This document shows, piece by piece, positions 32,906-45,090 of a DNA stretch of 64,000 nt; positions within the stretch are counted from its first letter, which is position 1, and each line of letters opens with the position of its first letter. This DNA comes from Spongilla lacustris (lineage: Eukaryota; Porifera; Demospongiae; Spongillida; Spongillidae): positions 1,124,981-1,188,980 of the forward strand of contig OX442420.1 of the NCBI GenBank assembly GCA_949361645.1. The letters run 5' to 3'. The translations under genes were made by a program, and so were the position numbers. The notes beneath the pieces are model-generated. The model did no database searches and was not told the DNA's origin. It worked only from the letters and a program-made list of their open reading frames with translations.

Positions 32906-34427
32906 TACACCATATTATTACTACTGGTCTGGTACAAAACATCTGGAGAGGATGGCTACAGCATTGGCTCTAACTAAGCAGAGGTTCAGCCTGCCATATA
33001 GCTCAGCTAGGACCACAACCTTAGCCCTGTTGCAGCTGGTCGCAAGGCGAGAGGCCAGAAGTGCCAAAGACTCCATTGCTTCTGTCCCGCAAGCACCATA
33101 TGCCTCAACCACCATGGGGACACAAACCCACCCTAGCTCCTTGCATTTGGCATCGTTTTCTTCATGCTTTCTCAGCTCAGTAGCTCTGGCAGCCTGACCT
33201 GCTGCTAGTCCCGCTTCAAGTAAAACATTGGAGTTAAGCGGTGACGTCACAGACAAGTCAAAGGCTGCCGGCTTACCCAAAGACCAGTTGGGTACTAGTA
33301 TGTCTGCAGGGCGAGTGCGGCTATGATCATGAGTTAGGCTACTTCCTGCCTCCACCTTAACACTCAGGTGGGCCCTGCGACAGGTCTCAGTAAGGGTGTC
33401 ACGCAGTTTATTATGGCGGGTTACCACATCTCCACCACGCTTGCAGGTGAGTGCATGATGGCCAAGGGGATCCAGCACTTTTCCAGGACACAGGGGACAA
33501 ATTGAGCCACCTGAGGTGTCTAGGCCCAGCCACCACTTGATGGCCACCTGGAACTCTGAAGGCTGGAGATGGAGACCTAGCCCCTCAGAGGGAATTACTG
33601 ACACCCAAGATGCAGCATGAGGGGAGGAGACAGAGAGAAGGCGTGCTCTATCTGCAGGAGAAGATTGCTCCAGTAGTACATTAAACAGGTGGCTGTCTAT
33701 TTTGTTGGAAAGTACCTTCTGATTGATAGGGGATGTCAATATATTTTCAATGCTGATCGCCTCAGATGAAGGAACAAGTGAGTTAAACAACTCTACTGCA
33801 TGGATAAGATGTTCTTGGGACAATGGACCAGCACCAGAGGAGCTCAGAGAGGCAATGTATGCTGCTGACTCAGGGAGCGCATGCCCAGGCCACCCCTGCC
33901 TAAGCTGAGCTCCGCCTGTTGCCAGGCCTGATTGGAGGTGTCGACTACTGTGCACTTGGAGAAGGTTGATCGGATGTTGTGATCAAAGGCCTCAAGGGCT
34001 GATATGGCTTGGGAGGGTGGTGTGCCACGAGCAAGGTGGGCCAGCTTACAGAATCCCGCACATTGACGTAGAAGGGAAAAGGCCACATGTGGGTCAACTG
34101 CACTCACTTCCTCCAGTTTGAGCAGGAGAGCTTTGGCTTCTTCATGTTTCTCCGAAATGAAGGTGGAGCAAAAACCTTGTCCCCAATGGGGATGCCCAAG
34201 ATGACAATATTAGGGTGTGTTGAATTTTTCATTTCTGGAGGGAAAAGGCTGACATCATGTTTGCTAAATATCTCATATGTCGTATTAATTCTTATATGTA
34301 TATATATCTTATGTATATAAAGTTTAGGTACAGTGGTAGTAAACTAAGTTTAATGCAGAGAGTTGCTCTGTGTTATATAGCGTTACTAAGCTGACTATAG
34401 TGACGTAATATTTGGGTCCGGTATTAT
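32684..34427. other. Inverted flanks around the retrotransposon copy
   Basis: GTACCCAAACCCAAATATTA (about 32687-32706) is mirrored by TAATATTTGGGTCCGGTAT (about 34408-34426). Inside these, AATTAATACGACATATGAGAT occurs on the left and its reverse complement on the right (34268-34316). The retrotransposon copy therefore sits inside something with inverted ends, perhaps a DNA element related to the GTCTCGTACCCAGACCC family. Confidence 0.4.
32921..34275 (-). pseudogene. 5'-truncated non-LTR retrotransposon ORF, C-terminal half, one main frameshift
   Basis: Reading leftward from about 34275, the segments are EIFSKHDVSLFPPEMKN, NIVILGIPIGD, then (after a frame change) LRQCAGFCKLAHLARGTPPS and GGLGMRSLSQ. 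A single frameshift near 33870-33885 leads into a clean 344-codon frame, which includes SAAYIASLSSSGAG, SVIPSEGLGLHLQPSEFQVA, a CPLC...HHALTC zinc-binding pattern, and RPADILVPNWSLGKPAAFDL. Cys-Cys-His-Cys followed by a PAD...D-x-S-V motif is what a C-terminal restriction-like endonuclease domain looks like in R2/NeSL/Hero-type elements. That assignment is inference. The N-terminus and the catalytic reverse transcriptase boxes are missing, as usual for 5' truncation. It is the best preserved copy in the window. Confidence 0.8.
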
Positions 34428-34717
34428 TATTTCAAAAGGTTTGCAGTAGGCCTACAATCAAGTAGCGACAGCAAACCCTGAAAGGCGTTGTTACAGTCGG
34501 GAAATCGATTCATCCAACTTTAGCTTGTATCCAGAGCGGAGCTGACCACTAGCCAACAGCAAAGGGATGCAGTAATGCGAAGGCGCCTTGCATGCTGTGA
34601 TGGACTGATGGTTACCGTACGGTGGCATAATAACATCTTGACCGGTGAGACAGGGATGTGCGGACTATGCAGAGAAGGGAATCTATGCACCCTGGTACAG
34701 GAGTGCGTACTAGGCAA

Positions 34718-34835
34718 CCTGTGTACGCATGTACATACTAATAGGCAACCTGTGTACGCATGTACATACTAATAAGCAACCTGCGTACGCATGTACTGTA
34801 CATACTAATAGGCAACCTGAGTACGCATGTACATA
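34718..34835 (+). repeat. 36-bp tandem repeat, about four copies
   Basis: GGCAACCTGTGTACGCATGT followed by ACATACTAATA, repeated with small changes just before the 20-bp array. Confidence 0.88.
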
Positions 34836-34963
34836 CGCCTTATAAGGGCATGCTGCATGTGTTTTGTGCTTGTCGCTGATTACGTCATGTTTGCGAATAT
34901 TGATTGCTATGACCATATTTGGACTGAGCTGGTGTAGTATCTTTCATGGCTTACTCCTATACT

Positions 34964-37900
34964 GTAAGGCCTTCTCCCTATATACTGTTGGCCTTCTCCC
35001 TATACTGTTGGCCTGCTCTCTATACTGTTGGCCTTCTTCCTATACTGTTGGCCTTCTCCCTATACTATTGGCCTTCTCCCAATATACTGTTGGCCTTCTC
35101 CCTATACTATTGTCCTTCTCCCTATACTGTTGTCCTTCTCCCTATACTGTTGGCCTTCTCCCTATACTGTTGGCCTTCTCCCAATACTGTTGACCTTCTC
35201 CCTATAATGTAGGTCTTCTCCCTATACTGTTGACCTTCTCCCTATACTGTTTGTACCTGTTGGCCTTCTCTCTATACTGTTGGCCTTCTCCCTATACTGT
35301 TGGCCTTCTCTCTATACTGTTGGCCTTCTCCCTATACTGTTGGCCTTCTCCCTATACTGTTGGCCTTCTCCCTATACTGTTGGCCTTCTCCCAATATTGT
35401 TTGCCTTCTCTCTATACTGTTGGCCTTCTCCCTATACTGTTGGCCTTCTCCCTATACTGTTGGCCTTCTCCCTGTACTAGTTGGCCTTCTCTCTATACTG
35501 TTCGCCTTCTCCCTATATACTGTTGGCCTTCTTCCTGTACCTGTTGGCCTTCTCCCTATACTGTTGGCCTTCTCTCTATACTGTTGGCCTTCTCCCTATA
35601 CTGTTGGCCTTCTCCCTATACTGTTGGCCTTCTCCCTATAATGTAGGTCTTCTCCCTATACTGTTGACCTTCTCCCTATACTGTTAGCCTTCTCTCTATA
35701 CTGTTTGTACCTGTTGGCCTTCTCTCTATACTGTTGGCCTTCTCCCTATACTGTTGGCCTTCTCTCTATACTGTTGGCCTTCTCCCTATACTGTTGGCCT
35801 TCTCCCTATACTGTTGGCCTTCTCCCTATACTGTTGGCCTTCTCCCTATACTGTTGGCCTTCTCCCTATACTGTTGGCCTTCTCCCTATACTGTTGGCCT
35901 TCTCCCTATACTGTTGGCCTTCTCCCTATACTGTTGGCCTTCTCCCTATACTGTTGGCCTTCTCCCTGTACTAGTTGGCCTTCTCTCTATACTGTTCGCC
36001 TTCTCCCTATACTGTTGGCCTTCTTCCTGTACCTGTTGGCCTTCTCCCTATACTGTTGGCCTTCTCCCTATACTGTTGGCCTTCTCCCTATACTGTTGGC
36101 CTTCTCCCTATACTGTTGGTCTTCTCTCTATACTGTTGGTCTTCTCTCTATACCGTTGGCCTTCTCCCTATACTGTTGACCTTCTCCCTATACTGTTCAC
36201 CTTCTCCCATTACCGTTGGCCTTCTCCCTATACTGTTGGCCTTCTCCCTGTACTAGTTGGCCTTCTCTCTATACTGTTCGCCTTCTCCCTATACTGTTGG
36301 CCTTCTTCCTGTACCTGTTGGCCTTCTCCCTATACTGTTGGCCTTCTCTCTATACTGTTGGCCTTCTCCCTATACTGTTGGCCTTCTCCCTATACTGTTG
36401 GCCTTCTCCCTATAATGTAGGTCTTCTCCCTATACTGTTGACCTTCTCCCTATACTGTTAGCCTTCTCTCTATACTGTTTGTACCTGTTGGCCTTCTCTC
36501 TATACTGTTGGCCTTCTCCCTATACTGTTGGCCTTCTCTCTATACTGTTGGCCTTCTCCCTATACTGTTGGCCTTCTCCCTATACTGTTGGCCTTCTCCC
36601 TATACTGTTGGCCTTCTCCCTATACTGTTGGTCTTCTCCCTATACTGTTGGCCTTCTCCCTATACTGTTGGCCTTCTCCCTATACTGTTGGCCTTCTCCC
36701 TATACTGTTGGCCTTCTCCCTATACTGTTGGCCTTCTCCCTGTACTAGTTGGCCTTCTCTCTATACTGTTCGCCTTCTCCCTATACTGTTGGCCTTCTTC
36801 CTGTACCTGTTGGCCTTCTCCCTATACTGTTGGCCTTCTCCCTATACTGTTTGCCTTCTCCCTATACTGTTGGCCTTCTCCCTATACTGTTGGTCTTCTC
36901 TCTATACTGTTGGTCTTCTCTCTATACCGTTGGCCTTCTCCCTATACTGTTGACCTTCTCCCTATACTGTTCACCTTCTCCCATTACCGTTGGCCTTCTC
37001 CCTATACTGTTGGCCTTCTCCCAATACTGTTGGCCTTCTCCCTATACTGTTGGCCTTCTCTCTATACTGTTGGCCTTCTCCCTATACTGTTGGCTTTCTC
37101 TCTATACTGTTGGCCGTCTCCCTGTACTTATTGACCTTCTCTCTATATTGTTCGCCTTCTTCCTATACTGTTGGCCTTCTCCCTATACTGTTAGCTTTCT
37201 CCCTACACTGTTGGCCTTCTCTCTATACCGTTGGCCTTCTCCCTATACTGTTGGCCTTCTCCCTATACTGTTGGCCTTCTCCCTATACTGTTGGCCTTCT
37301 CCCTATACTGTTGGCCTTCTCCCTATACTGTTGGCCTTCTCTCTATACTGTTGGCATTCTCTCTATACAGTTGGCCTTCTCTCTACACTGTTGGCCTTCT
37401 CCCTATACTGTTGGCCTTCTCTCTATACTGTTGACCTTCTCCCTATACTGTTGGCCTTCTCTCTATACTGTTGACCTTCTCCCTATACTGTTGGCCTTCT
37501 CTCTATACTGTTGGCCTTCTCCCTATACTGTTGGCCTTCTCCCTATACTGTTGGCCTTCTCCCTATACTGTTGGCCTTCTCCCTATACTGTTGGCCTTCT
37601 CCCTATACTGTTGGCCTTCTCCCTATACTGTTGGCCTTCTCCCTATACTGTTGGCCTTCTCCCTATACTGTTGGCCTTCTCCCTATACTGTTGGCCTTCT
37701 CCCTATACTGTTGGCCTTCTCCCTATACTGTTGGCCTTCTCCCTATACTGTTGGCCTTCTCCCTATACTGTTGGCCTTCTCCCTATACTGTTGGCCTTCT
37801 CCCTATACTGTTGGCCTTCTCCCTATACTGTTGGCCTTCTCCCTATACTGTTGTCTCCCTATACTATTGGCCTTCTCCCTATACTGTTGGCCTTCTCCCT

Positions 37901-38390
37901 ATACTGTTGGCCTTCTCCCTATACTGTTGGCCTTCTCCCTATACTGTTGGCCTTCTCTCTATACTGTTGGCCTTCTCCCTATACTGTTGGCCTTCTCCCT
38001 ATACTGTTGGCCTTCTCCCTATACTGTTGGCCTTCTCCCTATACTGTTGGCCTTCTCCCTATACTGTTGGCCTTCTCCCTATACTGTTGGCCTTCTCTCT
38101 ATACTGTTGGCCTTCTCCCTATACTGTTGGCCTTCTCCCTATACTGTTGGCCTTCTCTCTATACTGTTGGCCTTCTCTCTATACTGTTGGCCTTCTCTCT
38201 ATACTGTTGGCCTTCTCCCTATACTGTTGGCCTTCTCCCTATACTGTTGGCCTTCTCCCTATACTGTTGGCCTTCTCCCTATACTGTTGGCCTTCTCTCT
38301 ATACTGTTGGCCTTCTCCCTATACTGTTGGCCTTCTCCCTATACTGTTGGCCTTCTCCCTATATAGTTGGCCTTCTCCCTATACTTTACT
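34964..38390 (+). repeat. 20-bp minisatellite, main array (~170 copies)
   Basis: The unit is GGCCTTCTCCCTATACTGTT. Common variants are TCTCTCTATACTG, GACCTTCTC and CCTGTACTAG. Because 20 is not a multiple of 3, the array reads as a 20-residue peptide repeat (LAFSLYCWPSPYTVGLLPIL) in all three plus-strand frames with almost no stops. This explains the long chance frames, including one of 458 codons. There is no start context or other sign of translation. The strand is pyrimidine-rich. The middle is more uniform than the left edge, as expected from unequal exchange or slippage. Confidence 0.97.
35705..37000 (+). repeat. Higher-order duplication, ~774-bp period
   Basis: The same series of variant 20-mers, beginning TTTGTACCTGTTGGCCTTCT, starts at about 35700 and again 774 bp later at about 36474. 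It includes CTGTACTAGTTGG, TTCGCCTTC, TCTTCCTGTACCTG, CCGTTGGCC and CACCTTCTCCCATTACCG in the same order. A partial third copy starts near 35246. Confidence 0.85.
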
Positions 38391-39082
38391 GCTGACTAAT
38401 ATTATTACATGAATAGTGCATATTATAGTAATTTTAATCATGACAAGTAAATTGTTTTGGAAATGGAATGGTATCTGTATTCTTCTGTTGCCTGCAGGAA
38501 TGGGGTTAGCGATGGTTGCTTGGAGATTGGTCAGTTGAGAACATATATCTACAAATTTACAGCCTAATTGGAGCAGATGTAATGAATGACAATAAGAGGC
38601 ATGTGGTGATGGATTACTAAGTGCACCCAACATTTGTGTGTATGCATGAAGTGAATGGGGTCATAGTGTACTAATGTATCTGCAACCTCTTCTCTAAAGA
38701 TCGCAATTATTTGTGATGAAATCGTATCTTTTGAATAGGTGATCAGCACAAGGTGCAGTGGTGGTGTAGCACTTTGCGTTTCTCAAGTCCATCTGGACAG
38801 CTGGATACTGTTATCAAATCAAGAGGGGACAGCTGGCCAAGGCTATGGTACATTTCAGTCAACTATGAAATCCTTTAGGATTGTGGATCACATTGCCATC
38901 TTGAGAGTTACACACATACATCTGGTAAGATTGACACTGTTTCCAAGTGTTTGTACAAACATCTTGGGTTTGTGTAACCATGAGTTGATCATCTGCTAGG
39001 CTACAGCCCAAGTTCTGTTTGTTGTGTTAGGTTTTGTTCTGCACATGTCCAGAAGTGCTTTGTGTGTGAGGTCGCATGCCCA
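38391..39082. other. Right flank of cassette A, no gene
   Basis: Repeated sequence shared with 43940-44256, 48059-48460, 52590-53040 and 54680-55290. No coding signal. Confidence 0.6.
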
Positions 39083-40206
39083 GGCTGTGTGTGAGGGTCG
39101 GCTGTGTGTGAGGGTGGACCTGTGTGAGGGTGGGCTGTGTGAGGGAGGGCTGTGTGTGAGGGTGGGCTGTATGTGAGGGAGGGCTGTGTGTGAGGGAGGG
39201 CTGTGTGTGAGGGAGGGCTGTGTGTGAGGGAGGGCTGTGTGTGAGGGAGGGCTGTGTGTGAGGGTGGGCTGTGTGTGAGGGAGGGCTGTGTGAGGGTAGG
39301 CTGTGTGTGAGGGAGGGCTATGTGTGAGGGAGGGCCGTGTGTGAAGGTGGGCTGTGTGTGAGTGTGGACCTGTGTGAGGGTAGGCTGTGTGTGAGGAAGG
39401 GCTGTGTGTGAGGGTTGGCTGTGTGTGAGGATGGGCTGTGTGTGAGGGTGGGCTGTGTGTGAGGGTCGGCTGTGTGTGAGGGTGGGCTGTGTGTGAGGGT
39501 CGGCTGTGTGTGAGGGTGGGCTGTGTGTGAGGGAGGGCTGTGTGTGAGGGTGGGCTGTGTGTGAGGGTGCCTGTGTGAGGGAGGGCTGTGTGTGAAGGTG
39601 GGCTGTGTGTGAAGGAGGGCTGTGTGATGGAGGGCTATGTGAGGGTGGACCTGTGAGGGTGGGCTGTGTGTGAGGGTCAGCTGTGTGTGAGGGTGGGCTG
39701 TGTGTGAGGGAGGGCTGTGTGTGAAGGAGGGTTGTGTGTGAAGGTGGACCTGTGTGAGGGTGGGCTGTGTGTGAGGGAGAGCTGTGTGTGAGGGTGGGCT
39801 GTGTGTGAGGGTGCCTGTGTGTGAGGGTGGGCTATGTGTGAGGGAGGGCTGTGTGAGGGTGCCTGTGTGTGAGGGTGGGCTGTGTGTGAGGGTGGGCTGT
39901 GTGTGAGGGTGGGCTGTGTGTGAGGGTGGGCTGTGTGTGAGGGTGGGCTGTGTGTGAGGGTGGGCTGTGTGTGAGGGTGGGCTGTGTGAGGGTGGGCTGT
40001 GTGTGAGGGTGGGCTGTGTGTAAGGGTCGGCTGTGTGAGGGTCGGCTGTGTGAGGGTTGGCTGTGTGAGGGTCGGCTGTGTGTGAGGGAGGGCTGTGTGT
40101 GAGGGTGGACCTGTGTGAGGGTGGACCTGTGTGAGGGTGGGCTGTGGGCTGTGTGAAGGTGGGCTGTGTGTGAGGGTGGGCTGTGGGCTGTGTGTGAGGG
40201 TGCCTG
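39083..40206 (-). repeat. 16-bp minisatellite (GGCTGTGTGTGAGGGT)
   Basis: About 68 units of GGCTGTGTGTGAGGG(T/A), with GGACCTGTGTGAGGGT and GTGCCTGTG variants. The minus-strand 312-codon Pro/Thr/His frame is an artefact of the 48-bp (3 x 16) reading period. The array ends abruptly at the transposon at 40209. Confidence 0.95.
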
Positions 40207-40208
40207 TA

Positions 40209-41135
40209 GGGGAAGGCTGGGCAAAGTGGACACGTTGGGCAAAGAGAAAAACTCAAATTACTTTAAGATGCTTCATCATAAAATTATCCAATTTTGACCC
40301 GCTATAAAATAGGTACTGACGGACAGAAATGCAGTACAATTAATTAAATTAGTTAATAAATGTGTAAGTTATTAATTACTTTGTTTTTTTCAATTGTTCC
40401 TTACGATATTCGTCCGCGATAACCTTTTGTTTTATTCAATCATAACAAATGAGAGAAATGGTTGCATACGCATAATGATGTTGCCTACCATCGCCTGTGA
40501 TAAGCATATCATGACTTAAGTACAACTACTTATGAATCGACAAGTATGTTCGTATAAACTCAAGTGCCACCCTACGGGCACAGTGGATAGGGCAAAGTGG
40601 ATAACTTGTTAATAAATCTTTCATTGCTGCAGTGAGACGGCCAACATCCTATTAAGCTAGCCCTCTTTGTCTGTAATGATTTTTGTGCATGCTCTACGTA
40701 TATATGTATATATTGCCATAGGCGAACAGCTCAAATGATGTGTAACTACGCAATGTTCGCTCGCAGCCATAAATAGTGAGCAAAAGCCGAGTATTACTGT
40801 CATGACTCGTGAATCAAAAATTCAAAAGACAATACAACACGGCACGTAAATGAATGGCGCATAACATGGAATAACATTTAAGATGCCTAGATACGTCGAA
40901 GTGCCATATTAGTCGCTTTTCGCTTTGCCCGGTCAAATCTAAAAGAGGCAAAACTGATCGTGTTGTGTAAATTAATTATAAAAAATACGATGTGTTTACA
41001 AAAATTATTAACCATGTTGAATAATAAAGAATAATGATTTGTCTACACACACAAAAAAATTTGTTCACAAATTATTTATAGTTCGAACACTATAATGGCC
41101 TAACCTTAGCTGGTCCGCGTTGCCCTGCCTTCCCC
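40209..41135. mobile_element. TA-flanked transposon with GGGGAAGGC ends, 927 bp
   Basis: The ends GGGGAAGGCTGGGCAAAGTG and the imperfect mirror CGTTGCCCTGCCTTCCCC are each bordered by TA (40207-40208 and 41136-41137), as in Tc1/mariner-like insertions. The interior has AT-rich DNA and a second GGGCAAAGTGGATA word near 40590, but no transposase. It sits at the edge of the 16-bp array, so insertion into the array or array growth up to it are both possible. Confidence 0.65.
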
Positions 41136-41137
41136 TA

Positions 41138-42639
<1,502 letters not shown>

Positions 42640-42645
42640 CACGTT

Positions 42646-42700
42646 TTTTTGGGTTCGAATCCTGGTGAGGTCGATTTTCTTTCCTTCGGGTTTTTTTCTT
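42646..42700 (+). repeat. tRNA-like B-box fragment, possible SINE tail
   Basis: GGGTTCGAATCCTGG matches an RNA polymerase III B box / tRNA T-arm and is followed by GTGAGGTCG and T-rich DNA. No A box is seen, because the expected position is occupied by the GT microsatellite. Confidence 0.45.
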
Positions 42701-43370
42701 TCTTCATACCAGGGAGTGCAACTCTATCGGATGATGTTGTTTGCGTTATGTTATGAACGTACATTCGTGGTTTTATTAATTTTTTGTGCGCTAATTAGCT
42801 TGCTTGGCAGCTGCTAGTCTGCTACGCATTTACTACAATAGGCGCGCAATGATTACTTATACAGCTGTTACGCATTGTTTGTAGTTTGCAATTAGACATT
42901 AACGTTGAGTGGTTTGGAAAATACAAATTGGCCTGAGTCGCCTGAATGGCCCTGAAGCTGACAGCTAGGCCAATTACATAACTGACAAGGTAAACTGATA
43001 TCATCGGCAATGGCACAGCTGTGTACACAATACGGCTATGCCCATAACTGTTCGGCTACGCGCATATAATGCCCAACTAACAACGTGCAGTACCTTATGT
43101 ACTGTACATGTATACCTTCTCTACACTATTAATACGTTTTTGTCTTTCTGCTCCAGAAGGAGATAATTTGTACATGCATGTAGATTCTTTTACGTAGTGA
43201 ACAATTATATATACTGCAAGCAAAGCTGCAACAAGCAAACTAGTTGAATATAATAGCATTGTTACGTGCAGACATTATGCAATCTAGAATTTGATTGAAT
43301 TTGACACTGGCGTAAGTTCCTCGTTCCCAACCCGGTTGAAGTTCGATGTTCTGGCTAGCGAGACTAATAT
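42701..43370. other. No gene seen
   Basis: Unassigned AT-rich sequence before a palindromic MITE. Confidence 0.4.
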
Positions 43371-43492
43371 GTAGTCTCGTACCCAGACCCTCAACCGCAG
43401 CTGCGGATGGATTACATCACCGCTACGCGGAAAGAGTGATGTAATCCGTAGCGGTGATGTAATCCATCCGCAGCTGCGGTTGAGGCGAGACT
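43371..43492. mobile_element. Complete palindromic MITE, GTCTCGTACCCAGACCC end
   Basis: GTCTCGTACCCAGACCCTCA at the left, then AACCGCAGCTGCGGATGGAT and TACATCACCGCTACG, are mirrored by CGTAGCGGTGATGTAATCCA and TCCGCAGCTGCGGTTGAG, ending GCGAGACTA. The right end lacks the middle of the terminal word. An arm of the same family is at 3173-3246. Confidence 0.8.
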
Positions 43493-43837
43493 AACTAATA
43501 TGGGTGTCCGGCGCCTATGCTGGGAAATCGATTTGATTCGCCACATCTAACCACAACTCGCATATCCAGAGAGATCCATATATTTATCTCTGGAGTAGCT
43601 GACCTAAGCCAGGAGGAATGCAGTAATTTAAGGTGATGAGCTCCGTACGCTTGCCCGTCGGGGTCTGGGGCGGAACTCCAATTGCTTTTGCAACTTCGCC
43701 ATGCATCTACACGCGCCTTATAAGGGTAAGATGTTTGTGTTGTACATGCGTGTCAAAGCGTGAGGCAGATGACATCATATTGTGATTTCATTGCTACGGT
43801 CATATTTGGGCATAGCAGGTGTGCTAACACGTACTGT

Positions 43838-43932
43838 TGTTTACTGTTGGTCTCCCTATATTGTTTATCCTCTCCGTATACTGTTGGTATTCTCGCTATA
43901 CTGTTGGCCTTCTCCCTATACTGTTGGACGTC
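43838..43932 (+). repeat. 20-bp minisatellite, minimal array
   Basis: Four to five diverged copies of TGTTGGCCTTCTCCCTATAC-like units in cassette B. Confidence 0.85.
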
Positions 43933-44254
43933 TCTCTGGCTGATTAATATTTTAACTAACTGTGATTTAAATTATGCATATGTGATTTTGTAATCATTAC
44001 AAGTAAATTTATTTTCTTGTGAACAAGATTTGGAAGTGGAATGGTATATCTGTACTGTGCAGCATGCCTGGAGAGGGGTCTGTTGCCTGGGGCGAGGTTG
44101 AGCACATACCTCCATTCTGCATGTACCCTCATAAATAACCCCTAGAAATATATTTTTCAGCCTAACTTGGAGCAGGTGTAATGAATGACAATAAGAGGCA
44201 TGTGGTGATGGATTACTAAGTGCACCCAACATTTGTGTGTATGCATGAAGTGAA

Positions 44255-44256
44255 TG
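44255..44256. repeat. 2-bp target duplication (TG), left
   Basis: TG before CACTGTAAAA, repeated at 48059-48060. The empty site at about 38660 reads GTGAATGGGGTCAT with a single TG. Confidence 0.8.
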
Positions 44257-44977
44257 CACTGTAAAAAAATTGGTGGTTTCATCACACCAAATTTGGTGTG
44301 CTAGCGCTGTCCCAACTGGCACACCATCTGAGGTGTGTCATTCCCACCTCTCTTTTTGAGTGGTATAACCCACTAGTTTAAGAGGCCTGTACCCACGTGT
44401 TTTTGTGTGATAACCCCACTAGATTTGGTGAGGTTTGTGCTATATATAGCCCCACACTAGTACTGCATACCAAAATTAACTTTAATAACCTGTAACCAGT
44501 TTTAAATCAGAATCAAAAGAGCACAAAATTTATACAGAGTACATTCAAAGAGTCCCAGTGTTCTGCAAAAGTCCAAGATGCCATGAAAAGAGCCACTGAT
44601 GGTTGCCTGGTCTGCTTGCACTGTAAATGTAACATGTACTCCAGGATCCTGCAGAATATAAAGCAGCCGGACAAGGGCATAAACAGGGAGTGGAAATTGC
44701 TGTCAAGCATTCCTGCTGCTTCTTTCACTCCATTCAGACAAAATATTACCAGCATTAGCATCCATGCCTAATAAAGAAGTGTACATTAATTTAAAACATC
44801 CCAAATTTAATTTAAGAGCTTGCCTGGTCTGAACACAGGTAAGAGGTTAAACTTTTCACTGTTCAATACACAAGCTCTCCTCAGGGCCGAGTCGTTTGAT
44901 TTTTCATTTTACTATGGGAAGGCTTTCATTCTGTTAACAAATTTTGTTATAATAAAGTAAAAAGAAAAGAAGCTTAC

Positions 44978-45090
44978 CTTTCTGCAGACTGGTTATGTGA
45001 TTAGCGTTGGGTAAAGTCACGCTTGCCTCAATGTCACAAGACGCTCTTGCAGTGAGTTCTAGCAGCCACGGATTTTCAAAGTCATTGGCG
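44978..45090 (-). CDS. Exon-like segment 2 of a minus-strand gene in the CACTA element
   Basis: On the minus strand ...TTACTTACCCAG precedes, and GTAAGC follows, an open segment translating as ANDFENPWLLELTARASCDI plus EASVTLPNANHITSLQK. Both borders fit splice sites. The upstream exon-like segment is at 45583-45858. The reading phases of the two do not join simply and the upstream one has a stop, so the gene is probably decayed. The product is not recognised. The position and orientation would suit a CACTA-encoded accessory protein. Confidence 0.35.

Larger units (their letters stand above)
34460..38960 (+). repeat. Satellite-carrying cassette, copy A
   Basis: The left flank (GGGAAATCGATT near 34500, GGGATGCAGTAATGCG near 34565, CGCCTTATAAGGGCATGC near 34837, ACCATATTTGG near 34911) leads into the 20-bp array. 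The right flank runs from 38391 and includes AATGACAATAAGAGGCATGT, GCATGAAGTGAATGGGGTCA and GCACAAGGTGCAGTGGTGG. The same flanks in the same order occur at the other cassettes. Copy A holds the uninterrupted target site of the CACTA element found in copy B. Confidence 0.7.

Noticed and set aside
34964..38390. Telomeric or centromeric identity of the 20-bp array
   Set aside because: There is no TTAGGG-type repeat and no evidence of centromere function. Location cannot be told from this window.
34864..38412. Many long plus-strand frames with LAFSLYCWPSPYTVGLLP-type repeats, up to 458 codons
   Set aside because: They are one 20-bp repeat read in three frames. All frames are open, with no start context, flanking exons or domain.
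39318..40256. A 312-codon minus-strand Pro/Thr/His/Ser frame resembling a mucin
   Set aside because: It is a read-through of the 16-bp minisatellite. There is no signal peptide or unique domain.
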